From the NCBI GenBank assembly GCA_013203855.1, contig JABMPG010000278.1, positions 1-13,281 of the forward strand: DNA of 13,281 nt, read 5' to 3'. The DNA comes from a bacterium (GTDB lineage Bacteria > Sumerlaeota > Sumerlaeia > UBA8349). The position numbers and the translations under genes are program-made. The first letter of the stretch is position 1. Each line of letters starts with the position of its first letter. Below the pieces are notes generated by a model. It saw nothing but the letters and a program-made list of their open reading frames with translations, searched no databases and was not told where the DNA came from. Below are positions 6,285 through 12,851 of the stretch, piece by piece.

Positions 6285-7400
6285 TCACATCCCCGTCCCA
6301 CGGGCGGCGAGGCACTCAACCAGATCGTCGAGATCCCCCGCGACCCGGTCCCAGTCACAGGCGCGCAGGAATGCCTGCCGCGGCGGGTAGCCAATTTCCT
6401 CACCCTCGCGCAACAGATCCTCAAGCCGCGACACCAGATCCTGATCCGATTCGTAAAGATGACCCTCGTGCTGATCTCTGGGAAGCAGGAACGGATAGTT
6501 GAGCCTGTTCGGCAGTAGGGGACGGCACCCGCACCAGAGCGCTTCGATAACGGAAAGCCCGAGAAATTCCTGGATTGAAGTCGATACTACGATGTCCGAT
6601 CGCCAGAGCCACTTCGCATAGTCGCGCCGCTCGGGCAAGTGGCCAAAGACCTCGATCTCGTCACGAAAACGCTCGCGGGCCAGATCGAAACATGGCGGCC
6701 TTTCGGGAAAACTCTCACCGCAGACCACCAGGCGAAACCTTCGCCCCTTCACTTTCACCTTTCCCAAGGCCTCAAAAAACGCCTCCGGCCGCTTGTCGTG
6801 CTCCCAGCGATGATTCCAAAGAATCCGGGGCGGCCCATCCGGAACTGGAGGACGCTTGAGCGCGTGGCGGTCCAGAAAAGCGAAGTCGATTCCGACCGGG
6901 ATAGTCCGCGCGGCCCGTTCGATGCGATCCAGACGCCGAGGCTCGATCTCGCCGTCGGGCATGGCCCGGTTCCCGCGCCGCCAGTTTTCGAAGAAGTCCT
7001 GCTTGTGAAACTCGGAGTTGAAAACCAGCGCGTCCGCCGCCAGGGCCGAACTCGTGTTGATCACTCCCCAGCGATAGTCCGGCTTTCCCTCGATCTGGGG
7101 CGGATAGGAGTACTGGTTTTCGTGAAAGTACAGGATCGCCGGAGTGTGGCCCAACCTCCTTCGGGTCAGGGCGAGAAACTCGGCCAAGTTGACCATGTCC
7201 GTGGCGAAGACAATATCCGGAGGCGGATCGAGGCGGTTGGCCTGCTCGGCGAACAGCCAGGCGGCGGTCTGCATCCGCCACTTCCATTTGCGGGCAGGAA
7301 GAGTCAGCAGCTGGATATCATGCCGCGAACGCTCGGTCCAGCCCTTCGCGAAAGCGCGATGGGAACCACCATAGTAGGCTTCGAGAAAAAGGATGCGCAT
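6285..7400 (-). CDS. GTDC1/QTMAN-like glycosyltransferase (DUF3524 plus GT-B C-half)
   Basis: The 371-residue product closely follows the animal protein GTDC1, identified as tRNA-queuosine alpha-mannosyltransferase. Matching signatures are ILFLEAYYGGSH (3-14), LTLPARKWKWRM (32-43), ATDMVNLAEFLAL (66-78), ILYFHENQ (89-96), ALVFNSEFHKQDF (124-136), and in the C-terminal half WNHRWEHDKRPEAF (195-208) and the EX7E-type E278...E286 in EFLGLSVIEA. The animal enzyme moves mannose from GDP-mannose to queuosine in cytosolic tRNA-Asp. A bacterial homologue could mannosylate queuosine, or could act on another acceptor. There is no signal peptide, so it is cytosolic. It lies 35 bp downstream of the DPM-like gene, also a likely GDP-mannose user, with intercistronic hairpins between them. 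ATG 7400 has no Shine-Dalgarno, but MRILFLEA is the expected first beta strand. Family membership is firm; the substrate is inferred. Confidence 0.88.
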   Translation of the reverse strand: MRILFLEAYYGGSHRAFAKGWTERSRHDIQLLTLPARKWKWRMQTAAWLFAEQANRLDPPPDIVFATDMVNLAEFLALTRRRLGHTPAILYFHENQYSYPPQIEGKPDYRWGVINTSSALAADALVFNSEFHKQDFFENWRRGNRAMPDGEIEPRRLDRIERAARTIPVGIDFAFLDRHALKRPPVPDGPPRILWNHRWEHDKRPEAFFEALGKVKVKGRRFRLVVCGESFPERPPCFDLARERFRDEIEVFGHLPERRDYAKWLWRSDIVVSTSIQEFLGLSVIEALWCGCRPLLPNRLNYPFLLPRDQHEGHLYESDQDLVSRLEDLLREGEEIGYPPRQAFLRACDWDRVAGDLDDLVECLAARGTGM

Positions 7401-7419
7401 GAGGGAATATCAGCCAGAC

Positions 7420-7445
7420 AGATCGGGGCGATCTCTCATCGCCCC
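7420..7445. repeat. Intercistronic overlapping hairpins (possible attenuator or processing site)
   Basis: GGGGCGAT (7425-7432) pairs perfectly with ATCGCCCC (7438-7445) around CTCTC, a strong 8-bp stem covering the stop codon of the DPM-like gene. A competing stem, AGATCG (7420-7425) with CGATCT (7429-7434), shares half of it, so the two cannot form together. No T-run follows on the minus strand. Ribosomes finishing the DPM-like gene would cover the stronger stem. Confidence 0.45.
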
Positions 7446-8158
7446 GAAAATCGACGCCGCCCCAGCCGATAGAGCGTCCCGAAGGCCTTGAAGATCTCCT
7501 TGCGAGAAATCTTGGATTGGCCCTCGCGGCGATCGACGAAAACGATGGACGACTCGACGATTCGAGCGCCTGCGCGCTGACAGACGAAGACCAGTTCCAT
7601 CAGGCACGAATAGCCGTGGGAGGTGACGCGGTCCAGGTCGATCTTCCGCAGGAGGTCGGTCCGATAGAGCCGGTAGCCCGTGGTGCAGTCTTTCGGTTTG
7701 AGCCCCGCCACGAGGTGGGCCAGAAGGTTCGCCCCGGCGCTCAGGATCTTGCGGTGCAGCCCCCAGTGACGCACGCCCCCGCCCGGCACGTAGCGGGAGC
7801 CGATCACCAGATCCGCGTCGGCAATCGCCTTCGCGAAAGCCGGCAGGTACGACGGATCGTGAGAGAAATCGGCATCCATCGTCGCCACGAATGGATAGCC
7901 CTTTTCCATGGCGTAGCGAAATCCGGCGATATAGGCGGTGCCCAGGCCAAGTTTGGCTGGCCGCTCGAGCAAATGGGCCCGATCATTCTCGCGTTGCGTT
8001 TCCCGCACCGCGTCCGCCGTCCCATCCTGGCTGGAGTCATCCACGACCAGAACCTCGAACTCGATATCCGGAGATCTCTGGGCCAGAACCTCCCGAACCA
8101 GTCGGGCGATGTTCTCCACCTCGTTGTAAGTAGGGATGATGACAAGTGCTTTGTCCAT
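7436..8158 (-). CDS. Polyprenyl-phosphate mannose synthase-like glycosyltransferase family 2 (DPM1/Ppm1-like)
   Basis: The 240-residue product has the size of single-domain DPM1. Visible motifs: VIIPTYNE (6-13), VVDDSSQDGT (38-47), KLGLGTAYIAGF (69-80), the metal-binding DAD (95-97) in MDADFSHDP, GSRYVPGGGV (120-129), DCTTGYRLYR (157-166) and EGQSKIS (212-218). These match enzymes that transfer mannose from GDP-mannose to dolichyl or polyprenyl phosphate at the cytoplasmic face, giving the donor for mannosyltransferases acting outside. There is no C-terminal membrane domain, so it is the soluble/peripheral subtype. No such GT-C mannosyltransferase is in the window. Some homologues use glucose or another sugar, so mannose is likely but not certain. 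It follows the phosphohydrolase gene after 93 bp and precedes the GTDC1-like gene. No good ribosome binding site is seen, but the start fits the first beta strand. Confidence 0.9.
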   Translation of the reverse strand: MDKALVIIPTYNEVENIARLVREVLAQRSPDIEFEVLVVDDSSQDGTADAVRETQRENDRAHLLERPAKLGLGTAYIAGFRYAMEKGYPFVATMDADFSHDPSYLPAFAKAIADADLVIGSRYVPGGGVRHWGLHRKILSAGANLLAHLVAGLKPKDCTTGYRLYRTDLLRKIDLDRVTSHGYSCLMELVFVCQRAGARIVESSIVFVDRREGQSKISRKEIFKAFGTLYRLGRRRFSGR

Positions 8159-8224
8159 GGTCGTCTTTCAGCGGCTTCTGACGCGGCCAAACCGCCTCCT
8201 ATGGATAGCCCAAGGCCCATCTCA

Positions 8225-8239
8225 ATGCAAGCGTTGCAT
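8225..8239. repeat. Small perfect hairpin between the phosphohydrolase and DPM-like genes
   Basis: ATGCAA (8225-8230) pairs with TTGCAT (8234-8239) around a 3-nt loop, 13 bases after the phosphohydrolase stop. No T-run follows on the minus strand, so cotranscription with the DPM-like gene remains possible. Confidence 0.35.
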
Positions 8240-8251
8240 CGCGGATGACCC

Positions 8252-9661
8252 TCAGAACAAAGCCTTCCCGATCATCTCCGGCGGGATGTTCTGCCCGTAG
8301 AGTTTCAGGATCGTCGGCGCGATGTCGTAGATCGAGTAACGCTCGTCGTCGCGGGGCTGGATGCCGTGCGGCGGCTTCCAGATGCAGATGCCTTCCTGGG
8401 CGTGGTTCGCGTCGTCCGGTCCCGTATCGTTCTCGAAAAGGTGCAGCGCACCCGTGCCGACCGATCCGGCCGAGCGCCAGTTCAGATCGCCGAAGTAAAC
8501 AATCAGATCCGGCGGAACGCCCTGGCAGTCGTGGTAGATCTCCTCGGGCTTGAAAACCCGGGTGCCGATAGGCTGGCCCTGCTCGTCGGGGATGGCCTCA
8601 AGAGCGGTCTTCACTTCATCGCGAAACGATTCATACTGATCGGCGGAAATGACCCCTTGGGGCTCTCGGCCCTGCACGTTGAAGAAAATCCGCGCGTAAT
8701 AGCCGCCCTCGCCCCAGACGCGCGTACGGGGCCAGTCGACCATGTCGGTCTTGAGTGCCATAGGACCCGACGGAGCTTCCTTCAGGCTCAGCCAGCCCTG
8801 ACGCTGAAGCCATTCGTTCACGCAGATCGCTCCTGTCATCCCCTTGGCCCCGTGGTCCGACACGATCATCACCGACGTGTCGGGATCGAGCATCCCCAGC
8901 ACCCGCCCGATCTCTGCGTCGAGGGCGATGTAGTAGTTATGAATCACGTTTTCATAGGGATTGCCCCGCTCATACAGGCGATGGGCGGGATCGTGATAGC
9001 GCCAGAAAGCGTGGTGAATACGGTCGGGCCCCATCTCGACCATGATGGCAAAATCGAAATCGCGTGTCCGGAGAAGATGGCGAAAGGCCTTGAACCGGCG
9101 GCGGGTCATGACGTGGATGGCATCGATCAAACGATCCTTCTGGTCCGAGCGAAAGTCCTTCACGTCGATGATATAGTCGCCCTCGGCGGCCTCGTCGAGT
9201 TCGCGGGCAATCTCGGCCGGCCAAGTGTATTGGACCGACTTGTCGGGCGTCAGAAAACTCGAAACGAGAACGCCGTTGAGCGGCTTGGGCGGGTAAGTCT
9301 GGGGCACGCCGAAGACCAGGGACCCGAGCCGGCCCCGCGAGAGATGGTTCCAGACGGTCTTCGCCTTCACATGGTTGGCGTTGGCGAAGTACAGGCCGTC
9401 GTAGGAGTAATCCTTGCGGTTGCGAAAGCCGTAGAAGCCAAGCTGTCCCGGATCCTGGGATGTCATCATAGCGGTCCAGGCGGGAACGGTGATCGGAGGC
9501 ACCGTCGAAACCAGCGGCCGCGCGATTCCCCCCTCCATCAAGCCCCGCAGGTTAGGCAACTCGTCCCTCCACTGATCAAAGACAAGTTGAGGCGGGACGC
9601 AATCCAGTCCGAGAATCACCAGTTTGAGTTTTGAGTTTGGCGTTTGGCGTTTTGAGTTCAA
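8252..9661 (-). CDS. Alkaline-phosphatase-superfamily phosphohydrolase/phosphomutase (COG3379 type)
   Basis: The 469-residue frame carries the metal- and phosphate-binding pattern of the type I phosphodiesterase/nucleotide pyrophosphatase branch: Asp20 in ILGLDCV, the probable Thr58 nucleophile in PPITVPAW, MGPDRIHHAFW (210-220, Asp213 and His217), SDHGAK (268-273) and a late NHAQEG histidine. The layout fits the 'predicted AP superfamily phosphohydrolase' family, often found near glycan and glycosyltransferase genes. No signal peptide is seen, so it appears cytosolic, and the natural substrate is unknown. The longest frame starts with TTG 9661, overlapping the upstream stop (TTGA), but residues 2-13 (NSKRQTPNSKLK) are encoded by a 7-bp-period repeat and are probably not conserved. 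The true start could be near GTG 9619 or CTG 9622. It may be cotranscribed with the TRL-like genes and the DPM-like gene. Confidence 0.88.
   Translation of the reverse strand: MNSKRQTPNSKLKLVILGLDCVPPQLVFDQWRDELPNLRGLMEGGIARPLVSTVPPITVPAWTAMMTSQDPGQLGFYGFRNRKDYSYDGLYFANANHVKAKTVWNHLSRGRLGSLVFGVPQTYPPKPLNGVLVSSFLTPDKSVQYTWPAEIARELDEAAEGDYIIDVKDFRSDQKDRLIDAIHVMTRRRFKAFRHLLRTRDFDFAIMVEMGPDRIHHAFWRYHDPAHRLYERGNPYENVIHNYYIALDAEIGRVLGMLDPDTSVMIVSDHGAKGMTGAICVNEWLQRQGWLSLKEAPSGPMALKTDMVDWPRTRVWGEGGYYARIFFNVQGREPQGVISADQYESFRDEVKTALEAIPDEQGQPIGTRVFKPEEIYHDCQGVPPDLIVYFGDLNWRSAGSVGTGALHLFENDTGPDDANHAQEGICIWKPPHGIQPRDDERYSIYDIAPTILKLYGQNIPPEMIGKALF
9622..9655. repeat. Heptad (7-bp period) repeat array A at the phosphohydrolase start
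   Basis: On the plus strand five units in a row read GTTTGA, GTTTTGA, GTTTGGC, GTTTGGC, GTTTTGA, with a decayed GTTC after them. On the minus strand, the transcribed sense, these are A-rich units of the type NNNAAAC. The array lies at or inside the 5' end of the phosphohydrolase frame. A second array with the same period and core lies at 10134-10154. Confidence 0.7.
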
Positions 9662-10122
9662 GGTTCCGAAGTCGAGGTGTTGAATTTGCGATTCTCGGTT
9701 TTCAGGCTAGTGCTGAGTCGCTGACTACTGGCTGTTTCTCTCGGCTTCTTCGCGGGGGGATAGCCATAGACATGAATTCTGAAGCGCCGGACGTAGCCCA
9801 GAATGCTGAGATACTCGTAGTCCGCGCCAATCAGAGTCTCGATCCCGGCTGCCCGGCAGGCCGCCTCGACCCCGGCCTGGCCGGAGGAGAAATCGGGGTT
9901 GGTGTATGGAATGGGGATCTTGAGGTAAATCACGCCCGGAATATCGCCTTCTCCAGCCTGTCCAATATCGGCACGGGGCAGGATCAACGGCGCTGTGAAG
10001 TGGCTGTAGACATAAGCCCGGGGCGGCACGACCGGCGCGGCCGAAACCAACGCCACCCCCCCGGCGAGATAATTGCAGCCGGAAAGAAGAACCACAGGAA
10101 GTAAGAGCAGAAAAAGGCGCAT
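9658..10122 (-). CDS. TRL-like lipoprotein, paralogue 1
   Basis: The 154-residue product starts with a lipoprotein signal (MRLFLLLLPVVLLSGC, lipobox LSGC, Cys16), so it is probably membrane-anchored. The core APVVPPRAYVYSHFTAPL (29-46) and the later GVEAACRAAGIETLIGADYEY and RIHVYG blocks align with the adjacent gene (10202-10540) and fit the TRL-like family, named after a 'tRNA-associated locus'; the function is unknown. The core ends near residue 121. Residues 124-154 (from AKKPRETASS onward) have no counterpart in the paralogue and are encoded by repetitive DNA (9658-9753), so the tail is probably an extension into a former spacer. Its stop overlaps the TTG of the next frame. There is no Shine-Dalgarno before ATG 10122; instead heptad array B lies 12-32 bases upstream. 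Confidence 0.75.
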   Translation of the reverse strand: MRLFLLLLPVVLLSGCNYLAGGVALVSAAPVVPPRAYVYSHFTAPLILPRADIGQAGEGDIPGVIYLKIPIPYTNPDFSSGQAGVEAACRAAGIETLIGADYEYLSILGYVRRFRIHVYGYPPAKKPRETASSQRLSTSLKTENRKFNTSTSEP

Positions 10123-10133
10123 TGTGTGAGCAG

Positions 10134-10154
10134 GTTTGGGGTTTCGAGTTTGGA
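10134..10154. repeat. Heptad repeat array B upstream of TRL-like paralogue 1
   Basis: Three consecutive 7-bp units on the plus strand, GTTTGGG, GTTTCGA and GTTTGGA, are followed by a partial GTTCG. The period and GTTT core are the same as array A at 9622-9655, and the array lies just before a start codon in the same orientation. Confidence 0.65.
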
Positions 10155-10201
10155 GTTCGCGGGTGACGGAACGCCTGCTGTTATCTCAAAGCCCTGATCT
10201 C

Positions 10202-10540
10202 CTATTCTCCATAGACAATCGTCGTGTATTTCGCGTACACGCCGAAGAGGTAATTCTTGAAGTGATAGTCGAGGTGATTGACCCGTGTGATCCCGGCCTC
10301 TTGGGCGGCTTTATAGACTCCGGCGTTTCCGACCGCCACCAGCCCCAGAATCGCGATGCTACTCGACTCGCCCCGCTTCGGGCCGATCACCTTGCCTTGG
10401 TCCCCGCTCGCCAGATCCAGCGGCGCCTCGATGTTGGTGTAGACCCCTGCCAGCGGCGGCACCACCGGTGCCGTTACGCACGCGCTCAAAGCCAGCGCCG
10501 CCACCAGAATTCCCATTGCCCGAATCATTCGCTTCGCCAT
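10202..10540 (-). CDS. TRL-like lipoprotein, paralogue 2
   Basis: The 112-residue product has a lipoprotein signal: basic MAKRMIR, hydrophobic stretch, and lipobox LSAC with Cys21. The mature part begins VTAPVVPPLAGVYTNIEAPL, then has a Gly/Lys-rich segment (SGDQGKVIGPKRGESSS), a hydrophobic LVAVGNAGVYKAAQEAGI stretch, and ends in YTTIVYGE. This order (APVVPP, GVYTN, G..A...AG..., IVYG) is the TRL-like pattern and is shared with the neighbouring paralogue. At about 90 mature residues it is the more canonical of the two. GAGGA lies 10 bases upstream of ATG 10540, supporting this start; in-frame ATGs at codons 5 and 9 would still keep the signal. It lies about 290 bp from the divergent tRNA-Ala gene. 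Function is unknown; it is likely anchored in an envelope membrane. Confidence 0.8.
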   Translation of the reverse strand: MAKRMIRAMGILVAALALSACVTAPVVPPLAGVYTNIEAPLDLASGDQGKVIGPKRGESSSIAILGLVAVGNAGVYKAAQEAGITRVNHLDYHFKNYLFGVYAKYTTIVYGE

Positions 10541-10740
10541 TTGCCCGCACTCCTCTTCGTGCCGAATTCCATCTGCGCGACCCGCGATTCAGTAAGCCAC
10601 AGAGGCCGAAGGAATGCAAGGGAAGCAAGGCTGCCCTACGGGAACCCCAGAGCCGAAATCATCAAAAAGTTGTTTGTGGCGCAACCGACCCCCGGCTGTG
10701 CCCGGTCAGTTTTCACCAGTGCCGCAGAAGCCGAAAGGGC

Positions 10741-10768
10741 TTGACAACGGGGCGGGGCGTGGTAAAAG
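10741..10768 (+). promoter_or_regulatory. Promoter of the tRNA-Ala gene
   Basis: A perfect TTGACA (10741-10746) is followed after 16 bp by TAAAAG (10763-10768), a weak -10. Transcription would start near 10775, about 54 bases before the mature tRNA end. The spacer is very GC-rich (GGGGCGGGGCG), resembling the G+C discriminators of stable RNA genes, though here it lies in the spacer. Confidence 0.55.
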
Positions 10769-10828
10769 AGAAGGCTAAGATGTGGGCCGGACCGCGCAGT
10801 GGTCGGCCGACGCCTGAGATACCAGCCT

Positions 10829-10904
10829 GGGGAAGTAGCTCAGTTGGGAGAGCACAGCGTTCGCAACGCTGGGGTCGGGAGTTCGAGTCTCCTCTTCTCC
10901 ACCA
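10829..10904 (+). tRNA. tRNA-Ala, anticodon CGC, with encoded CCA
   Basis: The 76-nt cloverleaf folds fully. The acceptor stem is 10829-10835 (GGGGAAG) with 10894-10900 (CTTCTCC), including the G3-U70 wobble pair that is the alanine identity element. The D-arm is GCTC/GAGC (10838-10841, 10850-10853). The anticodon stem is CAGCG/CGCTG with loop TTCGCAA (10860-10866) and anticodon CGC at 10862-10864, reading GCG. The T-arm is GGGAG/CTCCT with loop TTCGAGT. The discriminator is A10901 and CCA is encoded at 10902-10904. It has its own promoter and terminator and is convergent with the PabB-PabC gene and divergent from the TRL-like genes. Confidence 0.96.
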
Positions 10905-10912
10905 GAATTCAG

Positions 10913-10939
10913 AAGGCCTCGCCCAACGGGGCCTTTTTT
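10913..10939 (+). terminator. Intrinsic terminator after tRNA-Ala
   Basis: AAGGCCTCG (10913-10921) pairs with CGGGGCCTT (10927-10935), with one wobble, around a CCCAA loop. A T-run covers 10934-10939. It starts 9 bases after the CCA end. The minus-strand stop codon of the PabB-PabC gene abuts the T-run at 10940; in that direction no T-run follows, so the hairpin is a good terminator only for the tRNA. Confidence 0.85.
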
Positions 10940-12787
10940 CTATTGGGGCCACTTCGAACGGCCCGCCTCGAAAAGCGTCTCCCCTTCCTGTTCGACCCGA
11001 TTCACATCCACGGTTCCCCTTACGGAATTGCCGACCTGGACGCGGCTGGCCCGCCCCAGGTCATCGAGAGTCAGGACGCCCTCGGCCGTGCCCCCCCCCG
11101 CCAGGTATTTCGCCCGCCAGATTCCAGGCAGGAGACCGCTCCCCAGCGGCGGGGTGAGCCATTGGCCGTCCAACTCCACCCGCACGTTTGTGATCGCACC
11201 CTCGGTGATCTCGCCGCGTGTGTTTAGATAGAGCAGATCAAAAAAGCCACGCCCCTGGGCTTCATGAAAGTCGGCGTCGTAGGCGTGGCGGTTCGTGGTC
11301 TTGTGGTAGAGAAACCGATCGTTCGCATCGGTGCGTCGCGCCGCAAGACAGAGCCGCACGGAGCCCGCTGGTCTCGCCCGTCCGGTGAGATCGGACCACT
11401 CCGTCCGGCACGTTCCGTTCTCACACAACAGGAGCCGCACCCGGGCCTCCAGGCAGCCCGGCGAGACATTCCCAATCTCGCGCCCCGCCTTGTCAAGCCC
11501 TGCGCGCAATTCCTGCTCGGGAAAGCGCCACCCAAAATACCGGGCCGAGTTTCTCATCCGCTCCAGGTGCTCCTCGACGAACACGAACCTTTGGCCCCTT
11601 TTCCACAGCAGTGTTTCAAGCATCTCGAATCCGGCTCGGGTCGACTGAACAAAATGTCCCTTCAGCCGCGTTTCGGCCAATTCCTCGCGGGGCTGAGAAT
11701 CATGCACGATCCCGCTGCCGACCCCCATCTCGCACGCCGTCCCACGCTGCACGATCGTCCGAATCGCCACGTTCAGCACGAAGTCGCCCCCGGGCTGGAA
11801 GCGCCCGATCGAACCGCAGTACACCCCTCGGGATTCCTTCTCCATCTCGTCTATGATCTCCAGCGCCCGGATCTTCGGCGCCCCCGTCACCGACCCCGGC
11901 GAAAAGGTCGCCCGAAGAATCTCAGAAAGGCCCGTTCCCTCGCGCAAGGTCGCCGCGACGTCGCTCGTCATCTGAAAAAGCGTGCCGTACCGCTCGACGT
12001 GAAAGAGCCGGGGCACGGACACGCCGCCGATCTCGGCCACCCGCCCCACGTCGTTGCGCATAAGATCGACGATCATCACGTTCTCCGCGCGGTTCTTCAC
12101 ATCGTTCTCAAGCCAGCGCGCGATCCCCTCATCCTCCTCGATCCACCGCCCGCGCCGGGCCGTGCCCTTCATGGGGCGGGTCAGGAGACGCAAACCTTCT
12201 CGCCTCAGGAAAAGTTCAGGCGAGATAGAGATCACCTGAAAACCACCCGTATTGACGAAGGCGGAATGCGGAACGGGATGGCCCCCCCGAAGCCGCGCGA
12301 AAAGCCCCGTAGCGCTTCCCCGGTTCTCAAATCGCAACTTGCAGGTATAGTTGACCTGATAGACGTCTCCCGCCGCGATGTACTCCCGGACCCGTTCCAC
12401 GGCCAGGCAATACTCCTCGTCCGAGACATTCAGCTTCGGCTCGGTCAGGTCAGCCGGATCGCTCTCCGGCTCGATAAGGATCTCGGACGGCGCCAGTTCC
12501 CGGCAGTCCCGATAGACCCCGAGCCAGACCAGCGGCACGTCGGTCCGATGCCTCGAAGCGATAACCTTGTCTAGAACCAGTCCCGCGTCGTAACCCAGAT
12601 ATCCGGCCAGGTGGAATCCCGAACGCAGGCGTTCCTCCATGCGATCGAGAAGCGGAAGAATTTCGGAGCGGTCTCGGGTCTGGAGAATCTCGACTGGATC
12701 CGTGAACAGAAAAGCCCGCCGTGGCTCACCGTCTTCAATGAGGACGGCGCCGGGTTGATTCAGGAGATCGGAGAGTGGCGAGGTCAT
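10940..12787 (-). CDS. Bifunctional PabB-PabC: aminodeoxychorismate synthase component I fused to 4-amino-4-deoxychorismate lyase
   Basis: The 615-residue product joins two folate-pathway enzymes. Residues 1-385 are the chorismate-binding PabB domain: IAAGDVYQVNYT (137-148), RPMKGTARRG (204-213), where Lys207 marks aminodeoxychorismate synthase rather than anthranilate synthase, ENVMIVDLMRND (235-246), and SPGSVTGAPK (296-305). Residues of about 388-605 are a PLP-dependent fold-type IV lyase like PabC: LETLLW, HLERM, YHKTTNR (494-500) with Lys496 as the probable PLP lysine, EGAITN (529-534) and PPLGSGLLPGIWR. PabB aminates chorismate using ammonia from PabA; PabC releases pyruvate to give p-aminobenzoate. 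The glutaminase PabA is not in the window and may be shared with TrpG. Such fusions are known in several bacteria. The gene is cytosolic and 64 bp downstream of the pseudopilin gene, without a clear ribosome binding site. Confidence 0.95.
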   Translation of the reverse strand: MTSPLSDLLNQPGAVLIEDGEPRRAFLFTDPVEILQTRDRSEILPLLDRMEERLRSGFHLAGYLGYDAGLVLDKVIASRHRTDVPLVWLGVYRDCRELAPSEILIEPESDPADLTEPKLNVSDEEYCLAVERVREYIAAGDVYQVNYTCKLRFENRGSATGLFARLRGGHPVPHSAFVNTGGFQVISISPELFLRREGLRLLTRPMKGTARRGRWIEEDEGIARWLENDVKNRAENVMIVDLMRNDVGRVAEIGGVSVPRLFHVERYGTLFQMTSDVAATLREGTGLSEILRATFSPGSVTGAPKIRALEIIDEMEKESRGVYCGSIGRFQPGGDFVLNVAIRTIVQRGTACEMGVGSGIVHDSQPREELAETRLKGHFVQSTRAGFEMLETLLWKRGQRFVFVEEHLERMRNSARYFGWRFPEQELRAGLDKAGREIGNVSPGCLEARVRLLLCENGTCRTEWSDLTGRARPAGSVRLCLAARRTDANDRFLYHKTTNRHAYDADFHEAQGRGFFDLLYLNTRGEITEGAITNVRVELDGQWLTPPLGSGLLPGIWRAKYLAGGGTAEGVLTLDDLGRASRVQVGNSVRGTVDVNRVEQEGETLFEAGRSKWPQ

Positions 12788-12851
12788 CGTGAAATCTCAG
12801 GGAGCACCATAGCCCGACTCCGGGATCCAGCATTAAGAATGGGCAGTCACG

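Noticed and set aside
9622..10154. CRISPR-like array from the heptad repeats
   Set aside because: The units are only 7 bp, directly tandem, have no spacers, and there are no cas genes.
10829..10904. tRNA-associated integration site (att)
   Set aside because: No duplicate of the tRNA 3' end and no integrase gene are visible in the window; only the CCA and terminator follow.
10713..11227. ORFs on both strands over the tRNA (for example EVAQLGEHSVRNAGVGSSSL on the plus strand and RRGDSNSRPQRCERC on the minus strand)
   Set aside because: These are the well-known false proteins produced by translating a tRNA gene; the cloverleaf explains the sequence.
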